DNA from: Bacillota bacterium
GTDB lineage: Bacteria; Bacillota; Clostridia; Christensenellales; Christensenellaceae
Length of the DNA stretch: 64,000 nt
Assembly (NCBI GenBank): GCA_023393165.1
Contig: JAEWMJ010000045.1
Location: 62,001-126,000 of the forward strand
Reading direction: 5' to 3'
This document shows positions 24,338 to 33,478 of the stretch, piece after piece (position 1 is the first letter of the stretch; each line of letters opens with the position of its first letter). A program made the position numbers and the translations under genes. The notes below the pieces were generated by a model. That model had not been told where the DNA came from and searched no databases. It saw only the letters and a program-made list of their open reading frames with translations.

Positions 24338-25967
24338 TAATAGAGAGCAAGCGCGTACCGAGCTTTATCGCACAATATGGGCGCTCGCCACAGAGTTGCG
24401 AGGCAGTGTTGACGGCTGGGACTTTAAGCAATATGTTCTAGGCATGCTTTTTTATAGATATATATCTGAAAACTTTGCTGCTTACTTGAATAAAGGCGAG
24501 CACGAAGCCGGTAATGCAGATTTTGATTATGCCAAGCTTCCTGAAGAAGTAGCAGAAGCCGCACGGGAAGACATGGTTAAAACAAAAGGATTTTTTATTC
24601 TTCCAAGTGAGCTGTTTGGTAATCTGTTGAAGCGAGTTCAAAAGGCAGACAAAGACGCCAAAGAAAAGGCGGAAAAAGAAGGCAAAGAAGTCGAGGTTGC
24701 CGACCTTGATACTGACCTTAACGAAATTCTTCAAAAGAATTTTAAGAGTATTGAAGCATCTGCCATCGGAACACCTAGTGAGCCAAATTTCAAGGGCTTA
24801 TTTGACGATATCGACGCAAACAGCAATAAGCTAGGACCGACCGTCATCAAGCGAAACAAAAGATTGAAAAAGCTGATTTCGGTTATCGGCTCTATGAACC
24901 TTGGCGATTATCAGGACAATTGCATCGATGCCTTCGGCGATACCTATGAGTATTTGATGGGCATGTATGCTTCTAACGCAGGCAAGAGCGGCGGCGAGTT
25001 TTTTACCCCGCAAGAGGTATCTGAGCTGTTGACCAAGCTCTCTCTCCTTGACCTTAATGGAGAGATGAAAACGGAGGTCAACAAGGTATATGACCCTGCG
25101 GTTGGCAGCGGCTCGCTGCTGTTGAAATTTGCAAAAATTCTAGGAAAAGATAATATCAGAAAAGGCTTTTTCGGCCAGGAGATCAATATCACGACCTATA
25201 ATCTTTGCAGAATCAATATGTTCCTGCATGATATCGACTATGACAAATTCAGCATAGAGCATGGCGATACACTGATTGACCCAAAGCACTGGGACGAAGA
25301 ACCCTTTGAAGCCATCGTTTCCAACCCTCCATATTCCATAAAATGGGATGGCTCTGACAATGGCACTTTGATCAACGATCCTCGTTTTTCGCCAGCCGGC
25401 GTGCTTGCTCCAAAATCCAAGGCGGATTTTGCTTTTATCATGCATGCGCTGAGCTGGCTTGCCACAAACGGCACAGCCGCAATCGTCTGTTTCCCTGGTA
25501 TTATGTACCGCAGTGGCGCTGAACAAAAAATTCGCAAATACCTGATTGATAACAATTACATTGAGTGCATTATACAGCTGCCTGACAATTTGTTCTATGG
25601 GACGAGCATAGCAACCTGTATTATGGTGTTGAAAAAATCAAAAATTGATAATCAAACGCTGTTCATTGACGCCTCAAAGGAATGTGTAAAAGCGACAAAC
25701 AGCAATAAACTTGATACGGAAACCAATATTCCAAACATATTAGCTGCCTATAAAAACAGAACAACAGTTGACCATTTTACCGCCCTTGTGAAAAAGGAGG
25801 ATATCGAAAAAACTGATTACAACCTTTCGGTGTCAACCTACGTGGAAAGTGAGGACACCAGAGAGATTATTGATATTGCTGTTCTTAACGCAAAAATCCA
25901 GCAAATCGTTGAGAATGAAAACGCTTTGCGTGCCGAAATTGACGCAATCATTGCGGAATTGAGGTGA
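24330..25967 (+). CDS. hsdM: Type I restriction-modification methylase subunit
   Basis: This 545-aa HsdM subunit of a type I restriction enzyme methylates adenine. The N-terminal HsdM domain (ELRGSVDGWDFKQYVLGMLFYRYISE) is followed by GGEFFTPQEVSELL, SAM motif I DPAVGSGSLLL (about residues 251-261) and catalytic NPPY (about 332-335). Length and motifs are those of active HsdM. It works with HsdS (two HsdM per HsdS) and HsdR. ATG 24330 overlaps the RHH gene end. GC and codon use resemble the chromosome more than the tns genes do, suggesting independent acquisition. Confidence 0.95.
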   Translation: MADNREQARTELYRTIWALATELRGSVDGWDFKQYVLGMLFYRYISENFAAYLNKGEHEAGNADFDYAKLPEEVAEAAREDMVKTKGFFILPSELFGNLLKRVQKADKDAKEKAEKEGKEVEVADLDTDLNEILQKNFKSIEASAIGTPSEPNFKGLFDDIDANSNKLGPTVIKRNKRLKKLISVIGSMNLGDYQDNCIDAFGDTYEYLMGMYASNAGKSGGEFFTPQEVSELLTKLSLLDLNGEMKTEVNKVYDPAVGSGSLLLKFAKILGKDNIRKGFFGQEINITTYNLCRINMFLHDIDYDKFSIEHGDTLIDPKHWDEEPFEAIVSNPPYSIKWDGSDNGTLINDPRFSPAGVLAPKSKADFAFIMHALSWLATNGTAAIVCFPGIMYRSGAEQKIRKYLIDNNYIECIIQLPDNLFYGTSIATCIMVLKKSKIDNQTLFIDASKECVKATNSNKLDTETNIPNILAAYKNRTTVDHFTALVKKEDIEKTDYNLSVSTYVESEDTREIIDIAVLNAKIQQIVENENALRAEIDAIIAELR

Positions 25968-25972
25968 GATAG

Positions 25973-26773
25973 ATGACATTAGGAGATGTCCTTTCAAAAC
26001 CTCCGATTGACGACTATAAACAGGTTGAAGGTTTTTTGTTAAACAAAAAGGGGAAAATAGGGCAGCAAGAAAAATTATCATCTTGTAATGTTGCATTGAA
26101 TTACTATTGCAATAATTGTGATGACATCCGCACATTTTGTGCTATTGGTAGCATTAGCTGCATTTTTGAGAGCAGAAATTTAATTAGCATAGATTGTATT
26201 TTGTCTTGCAATTGTGGTTCAACCGTTCGTATTTGGTTTCTGGTAGAAAGCAAAAATGATATCACTTACTCATCGCCCGAAATCCGTGTCTTAAAAAGAA
26301 CAGAAAAGTTTTCAGAAAATGTGTCCTTAATCGATCATGGGTATGGAGATTTTGCAGAAGCTCTTGAAAAGGCTAAGAGAGCTGCAAGAGAAGGCTTTGG
26401 AGCAGGCTCAGTTGTTTATCTAAGGACAGTTTTTGAAAGTGTTATAAAACAGATTGGGGCTGCAGAAAGCATTAGTGAAACATTTATTGATAAAAACGGT
26501 GTTGAACACCACAAGTCAACAGAGAGATACCTAAAAGAAGTAGATGAAAAACGGCAAATCATCCCCGCCGAATTTTCATCAGACGGATATAAATTATTTC
26601 GTGAACTAAGCGGAGTTGTTCATGGCAATTATGCTGAAGAAGAAGCCTTGTTAAAATTTGATGCATTCTATCGTTTGGTAATAGGTGTGTTGGAAAAAAT
26701 AAAAACCAATCAGGAACTGATGAATGCCATCGGTGCTCTGGGTTGGCATAGTGGAGGTGAGGATGGTGAGTAG
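25973..26773 (+). CDS. DUF4145-like protein within the hsd operon
   Basis: This is a 266-aa protein between hsdM and hsdS. Early cysteines (CNNCDD, CNCGST) suggest a zinc ribbon, and the middle part AREGFGAGSVVYLRTVFESVIK is the helical pattern of DUF4145. The domain is often found as an accessory of type I restriction systems and nucleases. Its role is not established; modulation of HsdR or an abortive effect have been suggested for such accessory genes in general. It overlaps the hsdS start by 11 bases and so is part of the operon. Confidence 0.7.
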   Translation: MTLGDVLSKPPIDDYKQVEGFLLNKKGKIGQQEKLSSCNVALNYYCNNCDDIRTFCAIGSISCIFESRNLISIDCILSCNCGSTVRIWFLVESKNDITYSSPEIRVLKRTEKFSENVSLIDHGYGDFAEALEKAKRAAREGFGAGSVVYLRTVFESVIKQIGAAESISETFIDKNGVEHHKSTERYLKEVDEKRQIIPAEFSSDGYKLFRELSGVVHGNYAEEEALLKFDAFYRLVIGVLEKIKTNQELMNAIGALGWHSGGEDGE

Positions 26774-28019
26774 ATTAGAGCAGCTGATAAATGAGCTCTG
26801 CCCGGATGGGGTAGAATTTGTTTACCTATGGGAAGTTACCATTTGGGACAAAAGATTTAACAGCGTAGATAGAACGAAGCAACCCCAAATTATTACATAT
26901 CCGTATTTGCTCGCAGCGGATTTGTTCAAGCTGCAGCAACCTCACGGTGATGTTTTTTTGTTGTCAACCGGGGAGCAAACAGGATGGACGAACGAGGAAC
27001 TGACTGCCGACTACTTATGCGCCGGCGAAGTTGTTACTATACCTTGGGGAAAGTCAAGACCAGTTAAGGAAGTAATAAAATATTACAAAGGAAAGTTTGT
27101 AACTGCTGATAATCGTATTGCCACATCAAATGATACAAAGAAGCTTTCAAACAAATATCTGTACCATTGGATGCTGAATAGCGGCGAGATGATCGACAGT
27201 TTTTATAGAGGTTCAGGCATTAAGCATCCGAATATGAATGATGTCTTAAACATGAGAATCCCCCTCCCGCCCTTGCCTGCGCAAGAAGAGATCGTCCGTA
27301 TTTTGGACAATTTCACGGAGCTTACAACGGAGCTTACAACGGAGCTTACAGCGGAGCTTACAGCGCGAAAGCAACAATATGAATATTACCGGAACGGTTT
27401 GCTAAGCAAGGAAAATAAGAAAAAAACGCTTAGAGAGATATCGTTAAGCAGTCGCTCTGGTGGGACACCTCTAAAAAGCAACAAAGAATACTATGAAAAT
27501 GGAATAATACCATGGCTTCGAACGCAGGAAGTAGTTTTTAATGAAATTCATGAAACTGATTGTTTAATAACCGAATTGGCAGTGCAAGAAACGTCAGCAA
27601 AGTGGGTCCCAGCAAATTGTGTAATCGTTGCTATTTCTGGCGCGTCAGCTGGTCGATGCGCAATCAACAAAATACCATTAACTACAAACCAGCACTGCTT
27701 ATGTATTGAAATTGATCCCACCATTGCGTTATATAGATACGTGTTTCATTGCGTTTCCAATCAATACGAGGATTTGCTCGCGAAAAAAGAAGGGGCGCGC
27801 GGTGACTTAAATGCAGCAAGAATCCTAAGTTTGGAAATCCCCATCCCTTCTATTCCCGAACAAAAGCGAATTGTTGAAATCCTCGACCGCTTTGATACGT
27901 TCTGCAATGATATCACCGAGGGCTTGCCAGCCGAAATCAAGGCGAGGCAGCAGCAGTACGAATACTACCGTAATAAGCTCTTAACATTCAAAGAAAAGGA
28001 GGTTTGTGTGAATGAATAA
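26763..28019 (+). CDS. hsdS: Type I restriction specificity subunit
   Basis: This 418-aa HsdS carries two target recognition domains, each followed by a conserved helical region. The first half runs from LEQLINELCPDGVEF to PLPPLPAQEEIVRILDNF. The central spacer has four TELT/TAELT-like units. The second half runs from IPSIPEQKRIVEILDRFD, with RQQQYEYYRNKLL repeating ARKQQYEYYRNGLL of the first half. The two recognition domains read a bipartite DNA site. ATG 26763 overlaps the previous gene and GGAGGTGAGG precedes it. Its stop overlaps hsdR by 8 bases. Swapping of recognition domains or repeat copy number would change specificity. Confidence 0.9.
   Translation: MVSRLEQLINELCPDGVEFVYLWEVTIWDKRFNSVDRTKQPQIITYPYLLAADLFKLQQPHGDVFLLSTGEQTGWTNEELTADYLCAGEVVTIPWGKSRPVKEVIKYYKGKFVTADNRIATSNDTKKLSNKYLYHWMLNSGEMIDSFYRGSGIKHPNMNDVLNMRIPLPPLPAQEEIVRILDNFTELTTELTTELTAELTARKQQYEYYRNGLLSKENKKKTLREISLSSRSGGTPLKSNKEYYENGIIPWLRTQEVVFNEIHETDCLITELAVQETSAKWVPANCVIVAISGASAGRCAINKIPLTTNQHCLCIEIDPTIALYRYVFHCVSNQYEDLLAKKEGARGDLNAARILSLEIPIPSIPEQKRIVEILDRFDTFCNDITEGLPAEIKARQQQYEYYRNKLLTFKEKEVCVNE
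27315..27362 (+). repeat. Four 12-bp tandem repeats in hsdS
   Basis: The unit ACGGAGCTTACA occurs three times and GCGGAGCTTACA once, in frame, encoding TELT, TELT, TELT, AELT. This is the EcoR124-type central spacer; there, changing the number of TAEL units alters the spacing of the recognised site. Confidence 0.9.
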
Positions 28020-31000
28020 TTTTGAGATCGTTGCCTGCTCTACCGAAAGTACCGTAGTAGCGGAATACACCCCCATGCAAGGAAAAAGCACCGACTATCA
28101 AAGCGAAGCGGAGCTAGAACAAGATTTTATAAAACGTCTTGTCAGTCAAGGCTATGAATACCTCGCCATTAAAAGCGAGCAGGATTTGATAAGCAATCTC
28201 CGCACACAGCTTGAAAAGCTGAATAACTACACTTTTTTCGATAAGGAGTGGAATGATTTTTATACCAGCGTCATCGCCAACGGCAACGACGGCATTTTGG
28301 AGAAAACCCAAAAAATCCAAGAGGATTATATTCAGGTTCTGACTCTGGACAACGGCTACACCAAAAATATTAAGCTGATCGACAAAACCAACATTCACAA
28401 CAACTACTTGCAGGTCATCCACCAGTATAAAGAAGGCGGTGGGGCTCATGACACGCGTTATGATGTAACGATTTTGGTCAACGGATTCCCTCTCGTCCAT
28501 ATAGAGCTCAAAAAACGCGGCAATGCTATCCGCGAAGCCTTTAATCAGATTAACCGCTACCAGCGGGATAGTTTTTGGGCTGGATCAGGGCTTTTTCAAT
28601 ACGTGCAGATTTTTGTCATATCAAACGGTACACATACCAAATATTATTCCAACACCACAAGATTTCAGCACATCAAAGATAACGAAGAAAAAAATGCAAG
28701 CAAAAAGAAAAAGACTTCCAACAGCTTTGAGTTCACAAGCTACTGGGCGGATGAGAAAAATCGCACCATCCCCGATCTTGTTGACTTTACCAAAACCTTT
28801 TTTGCAAAGCACACGTTACTGAATATTCTTGTTCGGTATTGTGTATTTACTTCGGAGAATCTTCTTTTGGTTATGAGACCCTATCAAATAGCTGCCACGG
28901 AAAAAATACTAAACCGCATTGTAACATCTACAAATGCTAGAAAAACCGGTAAGTTGGCGGCTGGCGGCTATATCTGGCACACCACCGGCAGCGGCAAAAC
29001 CTTGACCAGCTTTAAGACCGCTCAACTCGCAAAAGGATTGAAAATTTCAGGCAGGGATGTTGAGAAAGTACTATTTGTTGTCGACAGAAAAGACCTGGAT
29101 TATCAGACGATGAAGGAGTACGACCGATTTGAAAAAGGCGCCGCAAACAGCAATACCTCTACAAAGATTCTCGAAAAGCAGATGGCAGACCCCGAAGCAA
29201 CCATTATCATTACAACCATTCAGAAGCTTGATAAGTTCATCTCAAAAAACAAAGAGCATGAGATATACGCGAAGCATGTTGTTCTTATTTTTGACGAGTG
29301 CCATCGCTCACAGTTTGGCGACATGCACAAGGCGATTACAAAGCAGTTTAAGAATTATCATATTTTCGGATTCACAGGCACGCCCATCTTTGTCGTAAAC
29401 TCTGGCAGCGGAAAGCACGCCGACCTGAAAACAACAGCGCAGGCGTTTGGAGACAAACTACACACCTACACCATCGTAGATGCAATTTGCGACGGTAACG
29501 TACTGCCGTTTCGAATTGATTATGTAGATACGGTTAAGAACCCTGAAGTACTGTATGACAAGCAAGTAAAAGCGATTGATCGTGAAAAGGCGCTTCTTGA
29601 TCCGCAGCGTATTGCGGAGATTACGGATTATATCTTAACGCACTTTGAACAAAAGACGTACCGCAATCAAAGCAGATCATATTACGATCACAAGGTTATA
29701 ACCAATGTCGCAAAAATGGCTGCGTCAAAAAATAACACCGTGGAAGAAAAAAGGGAGACCACAAAAGCAAATGGATTTAACTCGATTTTTGCGGTTGCCT
29801 CTATTCCGGCCGCCATTGCGTATTACAAAGCATTCAAAAAGCAGATGGAAGAGACATCTCACAATCTAAATATTGCAACGATTTTCAGCTTTAACCCGAA
29901 CGTGGAAGACCCTGATGATATTATGCAAGACGAGAGCTTTGATACGAGCGGGCTTGACCAAACTTCCCGTGATTTTCTTGATAGTGCCATCAAGGAGGAT
30001 TATAACAAGCAGTTTAATGTAAGCTATGATACCTCAGCTGACAAATTCCCAAACTATTATAAAGACGTCTCACTGCGCATGAAAAACCGGGAAATTGATC
30101 TGTTAATTGTTGTGAATATGTTCTTGACTGGTTTTGATGCAACTACCCTAAACACTATATGGGTGGATAAAAACTTAAAATACCATGGCTTAATACAGGC
30201 TTTTTCACGCACAAACCGTATCTTGAATTCGGTTAAAACATTTGGCAACATAGTCTGCTTTAGAAATCTTGAAGATAATACTAACGACGCTTTGGCTCGC
30301 TTTGGCGATAATGAAGCCAAAGGCATGGTGCTTCTGAAAACCTATAATGAGTATATAAGCGGGTATGAGGACAAAGGTAAGCATATTGCTGGCTATGATG
30401 AGCTAATTGCAACACTAAAAAATGAATTTCCACTTGGCGTCGAAATTGTGGGTGAGGATTCTGAGAAAGAGTTCATACGACTGTTTGGCCGTCTTTTACG
30501 GCTGAGAAATATTCTGGTGTGCTTTGATGAATTTGCGAGTAATGAAAGCATTTCTGTTAGAGATTTTCAAGATTATCAGAGCCGTTACATTGATTTGTAC
30601 CAAGATTACGAAAGAAAGGATGATGCCGAAAAAGAGCGTATTAATGACGATATTGTTTTTGAAATTGAGCTAATCAAGCAGGTAGAAGTTAATATAGACT
30701 ATATCATGATGCTTGTTGCGAGATACCATGCTTCTAACTGCGAGGATAAAACGATATTTGCAGATATCAATAAATCCATTGATGCCAGTGTGGAACTGCG
30801 AAGTAAAAAAGCACTTATTGAAGGCTTTATTGCTCAGATATCCGTTAAGACCAATGTAGACAAGGACTGGGGCGAATTTGTTAAGAAGCAAAAGGACGAA
30901 GATCTGAAGCTGCTCATTGAGGCGGAAAAATTGAAACCAGAAGAAGCCAAGAAGTTTATTGCTAATTCATTTAGAGATGGAGAAATCAAAACAACGGGCA

Positions 31001-31125
31001 CTGATATTGATAAGATTTTGCCGCCAATCTCAAGGTTTTCGGGTGAAATCAATAGAACAGTCAAAAAGCAAACTGTTATAGAAAAGTTGAAAGCGTTTTT
31101 TGATAAGTATTTTGGGTTGATATAG
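28012..31125 (+). CDS. hsdR: Type I restriction endonuclease subunit R
   Basis: HsdR is the translocating and cutting subunit. This 1037-aa protein has an N-terminal nuclease domain with VTILVNGFPLVHIELKKRG (the ELK of the D...ExK site), then a helicase core: Walker A HTTGSGKT (about residues 326-333), LFVVDRKDLDYQ, DEAD-box-like DECHRSQFG, GFTGTPI, and the C-terminal VNMFLTGFDA and QAFSRTNR motifs. Length and motif order are those of complete HsdR. ATG 28012 overlaps hsdS by 8 bases. With hsdM and hsdS it forms an apparently complete type I system. Confidence 0.95.
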   Translation: MNNFEIVACSTESTVVAEYTPMQGKSTDYQSEAELEQDFIKRLVSQGYEYLAIKSEQDLISNLRTQLEKLNNYTFFDKEWNDFYTSVIANGNDGILEKTQKIQEDYIQVLTLDNGYTKNIKLIDKTNIHNNYLQVIHQYKEGGGAHDTRYDVTILVNGFPLVHIELKKRGNAIREAFNQINRYQRDSFWAGSGLFQYVQIFVISNGTHTKYYSNTTRFQHIKDNEEKNASKKKKTSNSFEFTSYWADEKNRTIPDLVDFTKTFFAKHTLLNILVRYCVFTSENLLLVMRPYQIAATEKILNRIVTSTNARKTGKLAAGGYIWHTTGSGKTLTSFKTAQLAKGLKISGRDVEKVLFVVDRKDLDYQTMKEYDRFEKGAANSNTSTKILEKQMADPEATIIITTIQKLDKFISKNKEHEIYAKHVVLIFDECHRSQFGDMHKAITKQFKNYHIFGFTGTPIFVVNSGSGKHADLKTTAQAFGDKLHTYTIVDAICDGNVLPFRIDYVDTVKNPEVLYDKQVKAIDREKALLDPQRIAEITDYILTHFEQKTYRNQSRSYYDHKVITNVAKMAASKNNTVEEKRETTKANGFNSIFAVASIPAAIAYYKAFKKQMEETSHNLNIATIFSFNPNVEDPDDIMQDESFDTSGLDQTSRDFLDSAIKEDYNKQFNVSYDTSADKFPNYYKDVSLRMKNREIDLLIVVNMFLTGFDATTLNTIWVDKNLKYHGLIQAFSRTNRILNSVKTFGNIVCFRNLEDNTNDALARFGDNEAKGMVLLKTYNEYISGYEDKGKHIAGYDELIATLKNEFPLGVEIVGEDSEKEFIRLFGRLLRLRNILVCFDEFASNESISVRDFQDYQSRYIDLYQDYERKDDAEKERINDDIVFEIELIKQVEVNIDYIMMLVARYHASNCEDKTIFADINKSIDASVELRSKKALIEGFIAQISVKTNVDKDWGEFVKKQKDEDLKLLIEAEKLKPEEAKKFIANSFRDGEIKTTGTDIDKILPPISRFSGEINRTVKKQTVIEKLKAFFDKYFGLI

Positions 31126-31186
31126 ATCCGTAGTTTATTCAACTCTGTGTTTCCTATAGTGTTCTTATGAGATATGGGATTCAAAA

Positions 31187-31415
31187 AACCTGTCGTTCTT
31201 TGCTTTTACAGCCACGCCCAAACCAAAGACCATAGAAATGTTTGGCACAGAGGGTGAGGACGGACTACCACATGCTTTCTATGTGTACAGTATTGCGGCA
31301 AGCCATTGAGGAAGGCTTTATTCTAGATGTACTTGAAAATTACACGACATACCAGACCTATGTAGATAATATCATTTTGCCGTTGGTGCATGAAAGATTA
31401 ACCACTAATGGATGA
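31187..31415 (+). pseudogene. Fragment of a second HsdR-like helicase
   Basis: The plus strand reads NLSFFAFTATPKPKTIEMFG and ...HAFYVYS, which match the SAT motif and following block of the other class of type I R subunits. The frame then shifts and continues LRQAIEEGFILDVLENYTTYQ. No start and no flanking domains remain. It differs from the intact hsdR next door, so it is a scar of another restriction system once present here. Confidence 0.8.
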
Positions 31416-31502
31416 ATATCTTTCGGACTAGAGATCGATACAAGAAAAATTAGGATCGTAATATTTCCGGAAATTGATAAAAGGATGAAAGGATGGTTTC
31501 AG

Positions 31503-32486
31503 ATGCCTGCTCATATTTTTGTGTTGGATGAAACAAATTATAAAATATGTATAAAAAAAGGATTGGTTGGCCTACCTGAAGCAAAAACTGATTCAAGGAA
31601 TCAGAAATCAATTAACGACGCCCTTATTTCTAGGTTGGCTATAATAAAAGATCGAGACTATGTTTTATTTTATATTACAGGTTTAAAAGAGCTAAGAGGA
31701 ATTTGGAAAGCAGAAGGTGCAGCTTTTTATGATCAAACCACTGTTTGGGAAGATAAAATATATCCATTTCGTTTCCGCTTAAGTAGTACAGAATTCAGTT
31801 TTGAAAGACCGCTGGGCTTGCATGACATATATGATTTGCAAAACATGGGAAAGATCTGGACCTTTGCACTTAAACGTGCCAGTGGAACCAATGCCATGTT
31901 TTCCATATCGGATGGTGAATTTCAAATACTATTGCAGGAGTATTTAAAGATTAATCCGTTTACAATAAGAAAAAATATCATTATGGAACCTTATCCAGTT
32001 AAAGCGGCAAATCTCTGGAAGCAACTACACAGGACAAATGATAGCAGACCCTGCTATGAAGCTACACTTATGGCAATATTATTACATGATTTTGTTAATG
32101 GCAGACATCAGGATATATTTGGTAATTATACAGATTATCTAAGCTATGTTCCGACAAACCTGGATACTGAAATGGACATTTTGCTGATGTTTGGAAATCC
32201 GCATAATCCATTGCAGATTATGTCGTATGATGTAATTGAAGTAAAGTTAGATCGGTTTGATGGGAACGCGCTGCACCAATTGATTGGCTATGAATCCTGG
32301 TTTGCACAAAAAAAAGTACAAGGTGATTTGAATATGGTACGGACAACGGCCATTGCAGCCCGCTTTGACGTGGACGTCGTGGATTATGTCCAAAAGCGGA
32401 AACAATATGAAGGGAAGGAAATCAAACTTTTAAAATATCAAGTTAATGCTGGAGAAATTCGGCTATTGCCGATTTGGGGATCATGA
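31503..32486 (+). CDS. EVE-like domain fused to PD-(D/E)xK nuclease
   Basis: This is a 327-aa protein. The N-terminal about 130 residues (PAHIFVLDETNYKICI, VLFYITGLKELRGIWKAEG, FRFRLSS) have the outline of an EVE/PUA-type domain that reads modified bases. The C-terminal part holds LDTEMDILLMF and YDVIEVKLDRFDG, the D...ExK layout of PD-(D/E)xK nucleases, followed by QLIGYESWFA. Such fusions are predicted to restrict phage DNA with modified bases. ATG 31503 is preferred (domain starts at MPAHIF); ATG 31485 is possible. It sits beside the restriction cluster and 18 bases before the zeta toxin start. Family calls come from memory of patterns. Confidence 0.6.
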   Translation: MPAHIFVLDETNYKICIKKGLVGLPEAKTDSRNQKSINDALISRLAIIKDRDYVLFYITGLKELRGIWKAEGAAFYDQTTVWEDKIYPFRFRLSSTEFSFERPLGLHDIYDLQNMGKIWTFALKRASGTNAMFSISDGEFQILLQEYLKINPFTIRKNIIMEPYPVKAANLWKQLHRTNDSRPCYEATLMAILLHDFVNGRHQDIFGNYTDYLSYVPTNLDTEMDILLMFGNPHNPLQIMSYDVIEVKLDRFDGNALHQLIGYESWFAQKKVQGDLNMVRTTAIAARFDVDVVDYVQKRKQYEGKEIKLLKYQVNAGEIRLLPIWGS

Positions 32487-32504
32487 ATGAAACGGAGGAC
32501 AAGC

Positions 32505-33182
32505 ATGAACTCAAAATTTAAATTTCCACTGAATAAAGAAACGCTCCAAACGGTCATGCAGGAGATAAAGATATTAACCTATGGGCAGGCAAGTGAAATC
32601 CTGCAAACGGCTACGGAACGGACTACCCGGGAGCTAGGTGGGATAGCAGAGAATCCTGTACCGGATGATAAAACGCTGCTCATCGTTGCTGGACCCAATG
32701 GGTCCGGAAAATCAACGGCGATTAGTCAATTGATCGACCAAGGGGCATGTCCGAATTATTATATTTGCCCGGACTATTTGCTTGAAGGCGGACAAAAGGA
32801 TGAACAGGCGTACTTGAGAGCTATGCGCAGGGCCGGGATTCTACGAATGAATGCGATGGAAAGAGGCGCTTCCTTCACGATGGAAACCATTATTTCTTCG
32901 ACAGGAAAATTAGATTTTTTGAATGAAGCCCGCAACAAGGGGTATTTTATCGCGGTGCTTTATATTATTACGTCTAATCCTGAGATTAACATACGGCGGG
33001 TATTAATGCGGGCCAGTCAGGGGGGACATAATGTGCCGCCGGAAAAAATAGTGGCCAGATACGAGCGATGCCTATCCATTATGCCTCGTGTTGTTAAATT
33101 AGCTGATCTGGTTATGATATGTGACAATTCGGTAGATGGCCGGATTCCGAAGCAGGTCTGCAATCAGATCGCATCTGAATAA
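32505..33182 (+). CDS. Zeta-toxin family P-loop kinase of element 2
   Basis: This is a 225-aa homologue of the toxin in element 1, here without the ESGHGI N-terminal module. The core is intact: GPNGSGKST (residues about 63-71), YYICPDYL, FTMETIISS, YIITSNPEIN and RASQGGHNVP. ATG 32505 has ACGGAGG 6 bases upstream, better than 32487. The stop codon is followed in frame by 38 codons encoding a MazE-tail-like peptide. Zeta enzymes phosphorylate cell-wall sugar nucleotides and arrest growth; activity here is predicted only. Confidence 0.78.
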   Translation: MNSKFKFPLNKETLQTVMQEIKILTYGQASEILQTATERTTRELGGIAENPVPDDKTLLIVAGPNGSGKSTAISQLIDQGACPNYYICPDYLLEGGQKDEQAYLRAMRRAGILRMNAMERGASFTMETIISSTGKLDFLNEARNKGYFIAVLYIITSNPEINIRRVLMRASQGGHNVPPEKIVARYERCLSIMPRVVKLADLVMICDNSVDGRIPKQVCNQIASE

Positions 33183-33299
33183 GAGAATGTATTAACTCTT
33201 GAAGAACTATTTAAAGATTATGTTGCGGATTATCAATGCTCTGAGGAAATAACTAGCTTTGTGGGTAAAGAAAGATTCTGGGAGAATGATGATAAATAA
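33183..33299 (+). pseudogene. MazE-tail-like antitoxin segment directly after the toxin stop
   Basis: The reading frame continues straight past the TAA of the zeta gene for 38 codons, encoding LEELFKDYVADYQ...FVGKERFWE, and then stops. It closely resembles the product at 13851-14135. It has no start codon of its own. Either it is the remnant of a separate antitoxin gene that lost its 5' part, or the toxin gene once extended through it, or readthrough makes a fusion. Confidence 0.55.
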
Positions 33300-33478
33300 A
33301 ACACATTTTATCAGAATGGACTGAAGGTAAAAATTTACTTACAGTATTGCTTGCTATATTAATCACAATGGGAAAAATATGTTTAAAAATCACCAGCTTT
33401 TTTAATTGCTTAAGTTACGCGCGCTTGCTTTAATTATAGGGTAAAATCAATTATTTGGGTAGCGATGAAGCTCGGACC

